Assembly (NCBI GenBank): GCA_023078555.1
Contig: CM041198.1
Location: 3,953,354-4,017,353 of the forward strand
Direction: 5' to 3'
Length of the DNA stretch: 64,000 nucleotides
Source: Ulva prolifera
Taxonomy: Eukaryota; Chlorophyta; Ulvophyceae; Ulvales; Ulvaceae
Below, one piece after another: positions 11,479-22,824 of this stretch. Each line of letters starts with the position of its first letter. Within the stretch, counting starts at the first letter, position 1. The translations under genes and the position numbers were made by a program. The notes below the pieces were generated by a model. The model did no database searches and had not been told where the DNA came from. It worked only from the letters and a program-made list of their open reading frames with translations.

Positions 11479-11627
11479 GGAGGCGACCTGGGTGTGTGTG
11501 CGTTCGGTTGCGGGGGGCGCTGTGGGTTTTGCGTGCGCTGGTTGCGGCTGTGGCGAGGGTGCTTTGGTGGTTGTGTTTTTGCGCTGCTTGCTGCTTTCGC
11601 GGCGCTGCCCGCCTTGACCCTTGTAAC
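11479..11627 (+). mobile_element. LINE family 3' end (5'-truncated copy)
   Basis: This G/T-rich strand ends GCGGCGCTGCCCGCC then CCTTGTAACACA, matching the tail of the larger copy at 57440-59132 (GGTGCTACCTGCC then CCTTGTAACACA). TGTAA is the probable cleavage and polyadenylation signal of the element. No coding part remains. Confidence 0.6.
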
Positions 11628-11850
11628 ACAACGATGGAACCGAGAGGCAGTGCCCTTTTGTCAACGTGGATGTGTTGTTGGGGCATAGACGAGCGGCCCC
11701 ACCATCCAGCTGGCTCCGCGCATGCTACCCAGCTCTGACTCGCCAGCTGCTGCTGTGCAGGCTGCATGACGTCGGCTGCGGCGGAGCGTTGCCACCCGTG
11801 CATTGGCTGCCTGCCAAGTCGAGGTGAGTGACCAGCAAGGACGTCGCCAC

Positions 11851-11952
11851 CAGGGTTGGGTCGCTTTGCAGCATTTCCAGGGCTGCCACCTCGAAGCTAG
11901 ATCTGAATATTCGGAATGGTTCTGTGTGATCTGGCCCGATGACCCAACACTG
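11851..11952. mobile_element. hAT-type MITE, complete, 102 bp, 8-bp target duplication
   Basis: The terminal inverted repeats are CAGGGTTGGGTCG and CGACCCAACACTG. The perfect 8-bp target duplication GTCGCCAC flanks it at 11843-11850 and 11953-11960. CAGnG termini and 8-bp duplications are hallmarks of the hAT superfamily. It is the cleanest copy in the window and contains no coding sequence. Confidence 0.9.
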
Positions 11953-12690
11953 GTCGCCACAGCATGCCGACCGAAATGCGTGAAGAAAAGCACATCTACA
12001 ATCGCGATGCACTGACGCCCCTCAAGTGGCCTGTGCACCTCGCGGCGGCAGGTCTGTCCTAGTGCAACCCGCATACTGTAACCAGTAGCCAGACGCTGCA
12101 TCTCAGGCGCTGTAGCATCACAGGCAGCCATGACGGGTCCCGCGTCTTCCAGTGCACTGCAATCCAGCTTTCTCTTGCCATGTGTAGGAATGGGACACGA
12201 GTCTGGGAGCCCACCTGCGGCTTGCGGCATGAGATTGTGCGGCATGAGAGTGTGTACGACGTACCAGCTTGCTTAAGGTTGGGTTGTGGCATGGCGTTTC
12301 AGGTCGCTCAGCGTCGGATTCCTGCGAGCACAGCTGTGAGGGCCCACGAGCATTTGAACCGCCTGGTGATGTCGTGATTTTCAACAGGCGTTTTTGAGAG
12401 GGTTGCCAGGCTGGCCGTACCTGTAGAGTGCAGCTCCGATGAGTCTGTGCAGCTAGCAGGATCACTACAGTAGAGTTTTGCAGTATCGGGCCACAGGGCT
12501 GTTGTCGCACCTGTGCTGATCTGCTGCCGCTCAGGCCTCAAGTTTGGATGCCGCCTTGCCAGATGGTTCATGGAGAAGGTACTCCATGCTCGTCATGGGA
12601 GTGACTGCGACAGTGTGGTGTCTGACGCCCTGTGACCGTCGTTCCACCATCAATTGTGCTGCGTATCAAGGCAATTGTCCGTTAACGATA

Positions 12691-12838
12691 ATTTGGGTAT
12701 GGTCATTGAGTTACACATATCGAGCCATTACATGGCAAAGCAAACAAACACATCAAGCTGTGGCAATCCAGTGGTATAGCGGCCATATCGCTGGATTGCC
12801 ACACAAGCCAAACCAGCGACCGGTTGCCACACAAGCAA
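12691..12838 (-). mobile_element. Retroposon-like repeat (family C), interrupted by a foldback element
   Basis: On the minus strand this repeat ends near ATATGTGTAAC and contains TTTGCTTTGCC and TGTTTGTTTGC segments. It is shared with 22063-22212. Read without the inserted element at 12759-12803, it is collinear with that second copy. The TGTAAC end suggests a polyadenylated retroposon, but no tail or coding part is seen. Confidence 0.5.
12759..12803. mobile_element. Foldback mini-element, 45 bp, with identifiable empty site
   Basis: TGTGGCAATCCAG at the left is exactly complementary to CTGGATTGCCACA at the right, and the middle is also almost palindromic. The flanking 5-bp direct repeat is CAAGC (12754-12758 and 12804-12808). 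The related repeat at 22063-22212 has only one copy of this pentamer (TAAGC) and no insert, so it represents the pre-insertion site. Confidence 0.85.
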
Positions 12839-13204
12839 CCACAAAGTAGTGGTAGTTCTGTCTGCCAGGAGAGGCGCTTGCGTCTCGACCTGATTGGATG
12901 GATGCCTGGCTTGTCAAGTCTGCTTGCCAACACATGCTGCGAGGTACGTAGACTTTTCCTGTAATTATCTGTGGAAAACACATGCCGAGAGGCACACAGG
13001 ATTGTCCTGTCATCATCTGTGGCCAGCAGTCTGATAAGCGACAATACCACAGTGTGCGGGACGAATACAAAGCTGGTTGGTCAGCAGTTGATTGGTGCAA
13101 CCACCAGCATCAGTCCCGGTGGCATCTCCGAGGGAAGACAGGGAATGTACATCCAGAAACATGCATAGCAACACTAGTATGACCTGCCCTCGGATAGAGG
13201 TATG

Positions 13205-14096
13205 TCAACCCAGACAGCGCCCTGCTGTGGCGGTCAGCGTTTCACAGATCACAGGCTTCACAAGCTCATGCAACTGATCGAATGTGTCGGGAGCGTCGAT
13301 GCCTATGGTTTGGTCATGATCTTGCACAGGGACCCTTGCGAACACCATGAATGCAGTACACACCACAGTAGAAGTAAGAGGGAGTGGTACGATGTGATCA
13401 GGTATGAAATGATACAATGTAATGGCGCTGCACACTACACTGTATCGACTCAGGTGTTACAGCGCTCACTGCGACTGCATGTCCGCACATAATCCCAGAA
13501 CCAGCATGCATGCCGGCACTTGAGCAAGCCATCGTCGTTTGCAATGCTCATCCCGATGCGAGTGGATGCAACATACGGTAGTTGGAAATACATCTTGTAG
13601 CCATGAGCCTAAGTAGTGCGTCCACCTTGCATGCTTGGGAATCCCGTGTATGACTGTGCATTGCACGTGTAGCGCTGCGTTGACATTGTGTGCAAAAGAC
13701 CGAGCATAACCCGGAGTGCTATCATCACAGCCAACGCATGTGACCACACTGTAATTTGCTTACTGCCTTGTCCTGGGATTGGTTCATTTGGCGGTGCGAC
13801 ATAATGCTGATTCCTCTCGCTGCCGTGCTTGGAGGAGCCGTTGTCACAAGCAAGATACTAGAAGTGTGCCCCGATGCTGTCATGTAATTCTCAATCATGT
13901 TTATGCTTGAGCCTGGGAGCATGTGGGACTGCATCGGCTGCAGGCGGTGCGTTGTCGAAATGCAAATGCTACGGAACGGTTTGCCGACATCCAACAGTCG
14001 ACAGAAGAATACAGTTCTGAAGGTCCAGCCGTCACACAGGTGTGTTAATGCAATTGGCGTTGCGTCGGCACGAAATGTGTACACTGAAGCGTTCAT
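13205..14096 (-). CDS. Weak candidate gene divergent to the lipase-like gene, unknown product
   Basis: Three open segments lie in order on the minus strand. One starts at an ATG at 14096 (MNASVYTFRADATPIAL) and runs to about 13725. One lies at about 13466-13747 (with TCVGCDDSTPGYARSFAH). One lies at about 13205-13435 (with VPVQDHDQTIGIDAPDTF). Their composition looks protein-like, but I recognise no family and no splice chain is certain. The plus strand also has an open frame at 13897-14106 ending in a stop, so the strand is not secure. Confidence 0.22.
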
Positions 14097-17000
14097 TGTG
14101 CCATAACGCACGGGGTGACTCGCAGGACGAGAATGGGGCATACGTGCGGCCCTTCGAGAGGCCTGACGGCGTCGAACTGTACCTCCGCGAGTTTCTGCTT
14201 CATCCCGGGGTCACAGCTCGAGGTGCCGCTGTGCTGGTGCACGGCATGACTGTTTATTCCGCCGTGTTGCAGCCATTGATTGACCACCTCGTACAGAGTG
14301 GTGCGTCTCTCCCCCACTCCGCGAAAGCAGCCTCGGCATCTGCTGCATACTTCCAGCATGTTCAACCTGTTCAGATTGTGAATCAATCATTGCGGATTTG
14401 AATGGATTACCATTGCCCAATCTAGCCAGTGTAACACACTCATCAGCTGCCCCCTTTTGTTACAAGGCCACAGCCAGAGGCAGGTAGCACCCTTGTGCAG
14501 CTTGACCTCGGTGACCGTTCCGCCTCCGACTGGACTGCGGGATCTAGCTGTTCACGACTCTGCTTACTTCTGCAGGGATCTCTGTCGTGACGTATGATCT
14601 TAGAGGCCATGGAAGGTCAGGCAAGGTCGATGGAATCGCCATGTATACACCATACTTCGAAGACCACGTCCAAGACTGCCTGGCTGTACTAGAATGGGCG
14701 AAGGAACGTCATGTCGGCATGCCCTGCTTCGTGTACGGTGAATCATATGGAGGTGCCTTCCCAGAGATGCTGACTGCTCTTACCTGCCCACACGGTGGCG
14801 CCCCAATTGTCCCATTGAAATATCTGGCCTCCTCATCAACGGATACTATGTCCATTCGTGATGCTAGCGACAGACCGCTATGGCTATGGTGCGGATCAGC
14901 CATGGGCTTGTGCATCCCAGATCCTGTCTCCAGACTCTGCATGTACATCACATGCCTAGGTATGCTGTCTCTAGAGAGGTGAGCGACACAGCATATCCGA
15001 ACCGACAACAACAGCATGACCGCTCTCACTCGTCCTCCATTGTTTCAGACATTTTGGCTGAGCTCCAGTGGCACGTGGATAGGCTTGTGGCTGTGTGTGG
15101 GTTGATGTGGGTGGGTGCTCTGCCGGATTCCTGTAAGTGACCACAGTGGTAAGCGGATACTTCGTCAATTCGTCTGGCACGCATTCAGCAGAGAAATCAC
15201 CTTATTGCATGCTCAAGCTGCAACTTGTCCACTGTGAAACCGGATGTGATGCCAACGTGTACATGAGATATACCACGAACCCATTGGACAGAAAACTGAC
15301 ACGAGATGCCAAGCTGATCCTTTGCTGTCTGTTGCTTGCTGCAGGGCTGATCGTCACCTCGGCGCTTCTCAGGCATCCCAAGAACGAGGCCGTCCAGCGC
15401 CTCCGTGGCGTGCTCCTGGCCGCACCAGCACTCAACATTGGCGAAGGCGTCCTCCCTCCAGCGCCCGTAGTAGCAGCCCTCAAGGCGGTCTCCTGGGTCT
15501 TCCCGAAGTGCGATCTCAACAGCTGCTCCTAGTAACTGCCAACAGACTGCGCGCGCGAGGGCCGTTGCATCGCGGACCGTCCCAGCAGGTCACACACAAG
15601 AATTCGTCCTGATCCTCCTCTCAATCGTACTCATTCATGTGGTTGTGTATATGCATAGATGGAGGTCTACGAATCTGTGCGCATGCACGCTAATGATGTT
15701 GTCAAGGGCATCTGCTGAAGTCGAACGAGCCACAGGCTGTAGGCAGCTTTGCCAGGCTGCGCCGTGCTCGTGAAGCGCTGAATCAGCATGCACTTGTACA
15801 GCACTCCGTCCCGGACCTGCAGCGCAGCCTTCGGTGACCCGTAGCCACTCCTCAGCCTGCAGCCAAATCGCCATATCCCACTTCATACCCCCACACTGCA
15901 TCCACAGCTGCGACCTCGCACTCCCCCCACACGCCCGCCCGCACCGCATCTGCCGCTCTGCGCGCAGGCTCATCGTGCCAGATGACGGCCTCTCAGAGAC
16001 GTTTGAGCTCGCGTACGGCGACGGCGACGCCGCAGCGGAGGCGCGGCGGGACCCCCGCATCTGCTTCGAGGCCCCCCGCGTGCGCGTCCTCACGCAGGGC
16101 CTCGCCGCCATCGGCCACGTACAGCGCCACGCCGCCGACTTTGCCAAGCCGCTGCTGGTGCCCCTCCCCCCCCCCCCCCCCCCCCTCTTTCCCGTCCCTC
16201 GGCGCATCACGGTGCCCTTGCCACACATGCAGACGGTGCACCAAGACGGTGCATGATTACATAGCGGTGTCCGTTTGGACAACGCATGCATGTGTATGCT
16301 GGATGTATGGCCACCGTGGTGCATCGGCGTAGGTCGCAATGCGAGCAGGGCCCGCATGCCGGTGGTGGCGGGTGGAGCGTCTGCTTGTGACTGCGATTTA
16401 GCAGCACTGCAGGGCGGCCGTGTGTGCGGAATGCTATGACACAGATGCTGGATTGCTCAGGGCTGCCGTGTGTGAAGTCGCCATGCGAGCACAGGCAGTC
16501 TGCGAACGCGCTGTGCTGTTCACACTCGAATGGCTGTTGGTGTGCACGTCAGCCGCAGGTCCTTGGGGGTGGTTACCTGAACGATCACAGCATCTGCATG
16601 ACGTCGCGCCTGCTCTGCATCGGATGGCTCCTTCCTGTTTCTGTGTGTCGTCGCCCAGGTGTGAATGGCTCGCAGCACACCTTTGCTACTTGCATTGGCA
16701 GCGGTGGCAACAGTGCCGGGCTTTGCATGCGTACACCGTGGCAGCAACAGATTCAGCGGCAGCAGCCGTGACATTACCAGCAACAGCAATCGTGACCGAA
16801 ACATCGGCCGCGACGGTGGCAGTGAATGCCACAGCGGTGACGACAGCAACGGCGGCAGTGGCTGCGACAGCAACCGTGACAGTTGCACCGACAGCACCAG
16901 ATATCGTAACAACGGCGGCAGCAGTGTCAGTGACTGCGGCGGCCCCAGTCACAGCAGCAGCATCCGTGACAGCTCTACTGACGGCAGCAGATACGTGACA

Positions 17001-17227
17001 GTAGCGGTGTCAGTGGTGGCGGCGGCGTGCAGGTTGTGCACGGCACGGAGGACGTCCGCGTGACGCCCGACGGCAGCCAGGCGTTTGTCGACGCGGCGGC
17101 CTCAGAGGACAAGACGCTGCTGCTGTACGACGGCGCACGCCACATGCTCTTCAACGACGCCCCGGACGTGTCCAAGCGCGTCAAGGATGACCTCACGCAG
17201 TGGATGCTCGACCGCATCGATGAGTGA
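14048..17227 (+). CDS. Alpha/beta hydrolase, monoacylglycerol lipase-like, five exons
   Basis: A serine hydrolase expected to cleave monoacylglycerols or lysophospholipids. Exons: 14048 or 14126-14300, 14576-14752, 15345-15507, 15968-16157 and 17033-17227. All phases match, giving 299 residues from 14126 or 325 from the in-frame ATG at 14048. In order there are an HG oxyanion motif (VLVHGMTVYSA), TYDLRGHGRSG, the nucleophile elbow YGESYGG, a lid-type segment (APALNIGEGVLPP), the acid residue in HGTEDVRV and the catalytic His in DGARHMLF. The triad is complete. Length fits plant and animal lipases of this group. Donors are mostly GTGCN; acceptors end in CAG. Intron 4 begins with a C tract and carries an Ala/Thr/Val-coding minisatellite. 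The true start is uncertain. Confidence 0.88.
16735..17025 (+). repeat. Degenerate minisatellite in intron 4 of the lipase-like gene
   Basis: Imperfect units of about 12 bp built on GTGACAGCAGC and CAACGGC fill the end of the intron. They stay open in one plus frame, encoding a run of Ala, Thr and Val, but they lie between exons that join in phase without them. They are therefore read as intronic. The repeat ends a few bases before the exon 5 acceptor at 17032. Confidence 0.65.
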
Positions 17228-19020
17228 CCGCCAGGGGGCCGCACCTGCTGCAGGCGGGCGCTGCATGGGTGTCGACGGCAGCAGCAGCACGCTGGCTGGG
17301 CGGTGAGGGCGCGCTGCATGGGCGGTGAGGGCGTGCTGCTGCTGCCTTGGTGGTGCTGTCGCATGCCAGGTACGTGTGGGGGCCTGTACATCTGGGCGCC
17401 CCGGGTGAGGTCACAGGGTGGCGGGTGCGCTGCTGTTGGGAGACGCGGCTCCTTGGAGCTCGAGACAAGGTTCCTACGTCGGTGGTGATGCCTGATGTGT
17501 TACGCATCAATGCGTGACCGGACAATCCTGCTGCTCGAGAGGCGATCGTCATCATCATCAGAGAGAGAGAGAGAGGGGGGGGGGGGGGGGAGGTGCCGTG
17601 CCGTGATCGGACCTGCCTTCTGCAGCCGACGCACATATCATACGTCATGTGACGTATGTGATGGGAGGCCGCCGGGGCACCTGATGCGGCGTGCACGTCC
17701 CGCGGATCGTGATGAACTGCCTGGATCAAGATGAGCATTGCCGATGTGGGGTCGTGCGAGCTTCAGCCAATGATGCTGTGCGCTATCGGTGGCCGCTGGG
17801 GATCGCGCCTCCTACTGCTCGCGGTGACTGGCTGGCATGCATGCGGGCTCCCGTTGCGCGCGCAGGGCCGGGTGCGCCCCAGCAGGAGGAGGAGGCTGGC
17901 AGGTACCCCCGGAGCCGACTCGTGGGACACGTGGGCAGTGCCTGTCAGCCTCGCGAGGCGTGATGCTGTAATGAGCATCAGCCATTGCTGGGCTATCAAT
18001 CTGTTGCACCGTAGCGCAGGATTTGCCAAGATTTGTTGTGCTGGTGTCGCATCCTGGAGCGGCCTGGCTGCCCCGCAACGCAGCACATCCGCACTGTCTC
18101 TGGCCCCGCTCGTAGGTGTGCGTGTGTGAGTGCCCAAGCACATCATGCAGTTGTATTGTTGAACTGGTCGACGATGCAGGGCCCGCTGCTCCCGGGCAGC
18201 CTGTCGTCTGGGGTTGGTGAGGGTGGCATGAGAGTGATGTCCTGCCACGTACTCACCAGAACCACACCCGGATACGCCCAGTGCAAAGTTTGCTGTATCG
18301 TGAGACGTTGAGGCTAGAGTGTTGTGCGAATGGGCGGCGTCGGTGCATGCATTGGCCATATGCTCGTGAGTCGGACAGAGTATGATGTGGCCATCAACAG
18401 CATGTAGTTTCATGCCCATTGCAGTCAAGTGCACGTGATAGCACATGGCAGTGAAGCACATGGCAGTAAAGCACGTGTGAGCTTGCCCTGTGTGCAGGTG
18501 GCAAGAGGCTGTGGCATCAGGCCGTTGCCAGCTGCGAACGTCGTCTTTCTACTGTGAGTGCGCAAACGCATGCACAGGGGCCCAAATCGCCAGCAAAACA
18601 GCCGCTCGACGGACTGCGGCCGCACATCAATCAGCAACGATCAAACACAAGCCACATGCGCAAGGATCCCACCTGAAGCGCTGCTAGTACCTGCTACGGC
18701 GCTGCGGCACACATCGCGCCCATACAGCCTGCATCCGGATTCATGTAATGACTGAATGGCAGTATTAATGTGAGCGCTGGCAGCAGGCCTCCAAAACGCA
18801 TGTATGCAAGCTTGATTACATGCGGCTGCGGTCAGCTTGGCATGATGTAGGCCTCATCGCTTGCATGCCAGCACTGGCTGCTCCTGGCTGTCTGTGCACT
18901 CCACAGCAACACACTGCGGGTCACAGCGACCGAGCTCTCAGTCACGGCGGTCTCGGCGGGTCACAGCGACCCCGTGACAACCCTCCCGTACGGCGCCCCG
19001 GCCACAGCCCCACTGCTTCC
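17228..19020. other. Spacer after the lipase-like gene, no supported gene
   Basis: The stretch holds a GA/G tract (about 17562-17591) and an ACGTCATGTGACGTATGTGA segment with partial dyad symmetry near 17642-17661. There are many short unmatched open frames. I see no family motif or exon chain. Confidence 0.45.
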
Positions 19021-19085
19021 CAGTGTTGGGTCGTCGAGCCCGATCACAGAGAAGTTCTTTGGATGAGTCGGCGAAACTGATGAGG
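19021..19085 (+). mobile_element. hAT-type MITE fragment (left end only)
   Basis: It starts with the full left terminus CAGTGTTGGGTCGTCG and continues with a diverged interior to about 19080. No right terminus follows, so the copy is truncated or decayed. Confidence 0.6.
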
Positions 19086-19646
19086 CGTACGGCAGGCGGC
19101 CTGATACATGTATGCATGCTGGCAGCGGCCCCCACACTGCTGCTGCCACCGGCACAGCTTAGCCTAGAGAGCAGTCATGGGATGCAGACACGGCGTAGCA
19201 GAATCAGGCCAAACGCAAGAGACTCTGCTTATGTGTAGAGAATTAGAAAGTGTCAGAACGAAAGTCAAGTTGCTTGCCACGGCCGTGCCTGCACTCCACC
19301 TCTGAAGGCCTGTCGACCAGGCCCGACACGAGCTAGCTGTGCCATGGCAGGCTGCAAAACGTCGCTCACACTCTGGTCAGGACTGCAACTATACATGCCC
19401 CCCCCCCCCCCCCCCCCCGTTGCCCACAGCACACGTCCTCTCATCGCGGCGAGCTCTCCAGAGCTGCGCTGATGCCCATGCGCTCCCCTGGAGGCTGCGC
19501 ACCTGCCGGCGCCGAAGAACCCTCTAGCTATAGCACTATGGTCTCACCCTACTACGTGTAGCTGTTTCATTTTTTGTTATTACTTTCACAGCGATGTTTA
19601 TTTTTCTCATGTTTTTTTCCCTCAACGTCAGCTGTGAGGCAGCGCC

Positions 19647-20519
19647 TCAGGTGCGGGGCTCGATTCGGATGTCGTCCACGACGATCACCGAGGCGTCAAA
19701 CACATCATTTGGCCCGCACCGGCCGCCGCCGGTCGCGCTCACCGTCACCACCACCTCGATGCTCTCCCCTGGCGCCACATCCCCGAGGTCCGCAGTGAAC
19801 AGCACAAACACCTCCGTGATGCCCCCTCCGCCCTCGTACACGGTGATCGAGTCCTCGGATGTCACCATAGCCACCGGCACGTCAACGCCGCCGACGGTCG
19901 CGGAGACGGCGCCATTGTCCCCGGGGCTGTTGATCAAGTAGGGGATCAGCCCATAAAAATCGAGGTATTCTGCGGAGTACTGGTCCTTGACGTCGTACGT
20001 CACGGCGACGGAGAGGGTGAACCCTGACGTGGCGCCGCCACAGGCCGGGCCGTTGGTGACGGTGAACGTCCGTGCCGCGGCGTTCGTGAAGGAAAGGCTG
20101 TAGTCGTAACTGGTGTCATCGTAGCCAAAGACGCAGCCGGCGCGGACGCGTAGCGCACACTCGCCGTCCGCGGCCTCGTCGACGACGTCGGTGAACGTGT
20201 TGACCCGCCCCGGGAAGAAGTCATTTCCATAGTCGGCCGGGGCTCCGCCGAGGTCGCCGGTGCAGAACACGGCGATCGGCGGAGTGATGTCGCCGTCCTC
20301 GACCGCAAGTGACCACGCCGCGAGGGGATCGGCGCCCTCGAAGCTGTCCGTGGCGCCGCAACCGGCGGCGGCGGGGGGTGGCGTGAGGTTGGGGGGCGGG
20401 GTGGCGGGGGGTGTGGCTAGAGGGGGCGCAGTGGTGGGGTCATCGTCGCCGTAGCCATAGCCTGTCGCGGCGGCGCGGACCGCGAGGGTGGCGGTTATGG
20501 CTGCGGCGAACGAGATCAT
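19647..20519 (-). CDS. Secreted protein with proline-rich linker and possible jelly-roll domain, copy 1
   Basis: A single-exon frame of 290 residues. The start chosen is the ATG at 20519, because it is shared with the paralogue at 24858 and opens a good signal peptide (MISFAAAITATLAVRAAATG). An upstream in-frame ATG at 20561 exists only in this copy. After a GYGYGDDDP segment comes a Pro/Thr-rich linker (about residues 35-55), then one domain running from DSFEGADPLAAW to a C-terminal VIVVDDIRI. That arrangement, and the alternating hydrophobic strands between, recall extracellular jelly-roll or carbohydrate-binding domains; this is inference. Four or more Cys could form disulphides. There is no transmembrane anchor. 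Substrate and role are unknown. Confidence 0.75.
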   Translation of the reverse strand: MISFAAAITATLAVRAAATGYGYGDDDPTTAPPLATPPATPPPNLTPPPAAAGCGATDSFEGADPLAAWSLAVEDGDITPPIAVFCTGDLGGAPADYGNDFFPGRVNTFTDVVDEAADGECALRVRAGCVFGYDDTSYDYSLSFTNAAARTFTVTNGPACGGATSGFTLSVAVTYDVKDQYSAEYLDFYGLIPYLINSPGDNGAVSATVGGVDVPVAMVTSEDSITVYEGGGGITEVFVLFTADLGDVAPGESIEVVVTVSATGGGRCGPNDVFDASVIVVDDIRIEPRT

Positions 20520-22062
20520 CTTGGCCCTGCATGGCAGTGCTGCACTGGCGGGTGCAGCCATATCAGAACGTCGCAGCTGCTAGCAGACTCCAAATTAATT
20601 AAGTAGTCGTGTGGGGCATTCTGCGCATGCATGTTGCAATTGATGGTGTCTGTGGTGTACTCAACGAGTGAGATCTTCAAATGTAGAATGACGACTTTCG
20701 GTTGCACTGCCTGGTAGGGGGTTCTGGTGCTCTGCTTACAAATAAAGGCCCGAGCCTGTGCCTGTAGTTACCGTCAGTAAGCGTGCAATTCCCGCAGCTG
20801 AGCTCAGCACAGGCGCAGATAGCATCCTTGCAGGGCGACCATACAGTTGTGAAGACATTACCGATACATCGCCGAGCTTGGCTGAGCAGTAGAGCTGCAG
20901 AGTTGGTGCACCGCTATGCACGCGACAGTGCGTCATGTTCCTCACAGCGCGACAGCCGGAACGCCAGGGGAACAGGGCATGTCGGCAGCCTATACGCAGA
21001 TGCAGCCTCAGGCATGATGTTGTCGAGTTATGCGCGTATTATGGCGGTGTGGATTCGCGGGTGGCTAGGCTCGAGCGCTGTTGCAGCGTGCAGGATGTAC
21101 CTCCACACTGCAGAGTCTACAGAGGTACATGCCTGCTTGTAGACGTCACAAAGCACGCACGAGCCAGGCCATCTGCATTGCTTCGAAAGTTTAACAACAA
21201 GCGAGAGGGTGTTTAAACACGTTGATGCGCAGCGCGGTCAGTTGTTTAGTGCAAGGCGATGCGTTCCGTTTGGCAGCATGCCACGGACAGGTAATTACGG
21301 TGGCATCCCGGCCACTCATGCTACAAGTCCACAGATGGATGACGGGAGGTGAAAGTACCTCTGTCTCGCGGCTTCCTCCCTGCTGCAGCTGGACGCGACT
21401 TCCTCGGCGAGGCGATCGTGCTCCGGTGGACGCGTGTGCGCTGCGGACGGAACAGGCAACGGATGAAGTGCCGTAGCTTGAGCATACGAGCATATTCACC
21501 TTGTGATCTCAAGTGATCAGGCCATGTGCATGTTCGAGGTGTCGCGACTGGGCACAACATGGGCAGCTGCGCGCAGCGCGACGACCATGACCATCCGATC
21601 CAGTCCGCTGCAAGCAAGTTGCCAGAAATTTACGGACATGCTCAACATACCTCAGAGATACAACTACGGATGTGCCTACAGTGTAGGCCCTACACCGAGT
21701 GCTTACAAGGTTGGGTATGTCAATGGGCGCCACATGTACAATGCAGTAAAGCTATAGCTAGAAGTATTCAACCATGTCGTTGAGGTGACAATGAGTATGG
21801 TGGGGCCCTTCGGTCAGTAACACCGAGCACCGTGTGGCTGGGCGGGACCTTGCAATATGATTCAAGGGGATCGTTTTCAGCCCAGCCCAGCAGCAGCAGT
21901 GGCACGAGCCCTGTGTAACACTGGTGGAAGCTTGAGGGCACCTATCGAGTGACCGATGACTGACCAACATCCCGTGACGTGATATGCAGACTCTAGGCCT
22001 TTGCAGATTACATATTGGTGTTCTCCGCTCATCCGAGTCGTCAGAGTGGTGCACATATGAGT
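20520..22062. other. Upstream part of duplication unit A
   Basis: No gene is firmly supported. A plus-strand frame at about 21580-21757 (TIRSSPLQASCQKF, later YKVGYVNGRHMYN) has a diverged equivalent in unit B near 25913-26045 (SIRSRPLQTSCQEF, later YNVAYVNGRKMY). A minus-strand frame near 21345-21450 is also shared (HTRPPEHDRLA, SREEAARQRYF). Either could be an exon of a neighbouring gene copied with the unit. Confidence 0.4.
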
Positions 22063-22212
22063 CCATAGGTTACACATACCTGGCCATTGTATGACACAGC
22101 AAACAAACACATTAAGCCAAACACTGCAGTGACCGGCTGCCACCCAAGCAGCCACCATGGTTCGCAAAGCTCACGCCAGCAAACAACCCGGACAACAACC
22201 AAACATACGAGT
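22063..22212 (-). mobile_element. Retroposon-like insertion (family C) present in unit A, absent from unit B
   Basis: Unit B reads straight from ACATATGA to ATGGGTCCATTT (about 26206-26222). Unit A has about 150 extra bases between the equivalents, flanked by near-identical ACATATGAGT and ACATACGAGT. That looks like a roughly 10-bp target duplication. On the minus strand the insert ends TATGTGTAAC. It shares its sequence with 12691-12838. Confidence 0.6.
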
Positions 22213-22596
22213 GGGTCCACTTGCCAGAGCTTAGATTGCAATGCATTCAGACTGACTCTATCTGAATCCAATCCCCTCAAATGGAGCACTTCCTGGATCA
22301 CCTACTGCTTGCTACAACTGCACTGCTTGAGTAGCCCAAATCGCCACGAAGCACCGGCAGCCCTTTCGACGAGCGCACGGCACGTTCGGCCGGAAGAGCT
22401 TGTGCATGTAGTAGATGTCATCTGCACCAGATGTCCGATGGCCCCCGCAAGAAATTCAAGCAGCTTTGCGTGCCAAGTGCCGCAGGCCGTACATACGGCA
22501 AGCTCCAGATGATCCGGTCTATGCCAGATCTAGATCCAGGAGTTCTCGACGGCGGCACCCGCTCGACCCGCAGCCACACACCCGCTCCGGCCGCCT

Positions 22597-22687
22597 ACCC
22601 CACACCGGCATATGTGGTCCCGTTAATTCGGAGTTGTCAATGTCCAATAGGATACGGCTCAGTAAATTTAGATTTACTTTACTTTAC
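22597..22687 (+). mobile_element. SINE 3' fragment
   Basis: It matches the 3' third of the full-length SINE at 35944-36209: CATATGTGGTCCCGTTAATT, GAGTTGTCAATGTCCAATA, GGATACGGCTCAGTAAAT and a TTTAC-repeat tail. It is 5'-truncated at about 22597. Confidence 0.85.
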
Positions 22688-22824
22688 ACCCGCACGCCCA
22701 CCCCCACTCGCACCCCGCCCCCCAGCCCGGCCCCACAGCGTCTGTCTGTGACGCCACGCCACAAAGAAGCAAGCTTGCTCGGGGGACAGGTGGCACCTCG
22801 GGTCCGGTGCACAAACAATGCACA

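Larger units (their letters stand above)
19640..22470. repeat. Unit A of a tandem segmental duplication
   Basis: This block is collinear with 23980-26460. Shared landmarks in order are the secreted-protein gene, CATGAGCTCAGCACAGG-like DNA downstream of its start, CTATGCACGCGACAGTGCGT (20912 and 25268), a GATCAGTTGTTTAG-like block (21236 and 25586), GAGGTGTCGCGACTGG (21537 and 25870), and a CACCAGATGTCC site near 22425. Blocks of high identity alternate with indels. Unit A is about 350 bp longer between gene start and the last landmark, partly because of a retroposon-like insertion at 22063-22212. Confidence 0.85.

Noticed and set aside
16420-16998. 192-codon frame ending in an Ala/Thr/Val run
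   Set aside because: It falls in intron 4 of the lipase-like gene, whose flanking exons join in phase without it, and it consists largely of a minisatellite.
19574-20308. Arg/Ser/Pro-rich frames overlapping the secreted-protein genes
   Set aside because: They are shifted or antisense readings of the 290-aa genes and are not conserved between the two copies, unlike the main frame.
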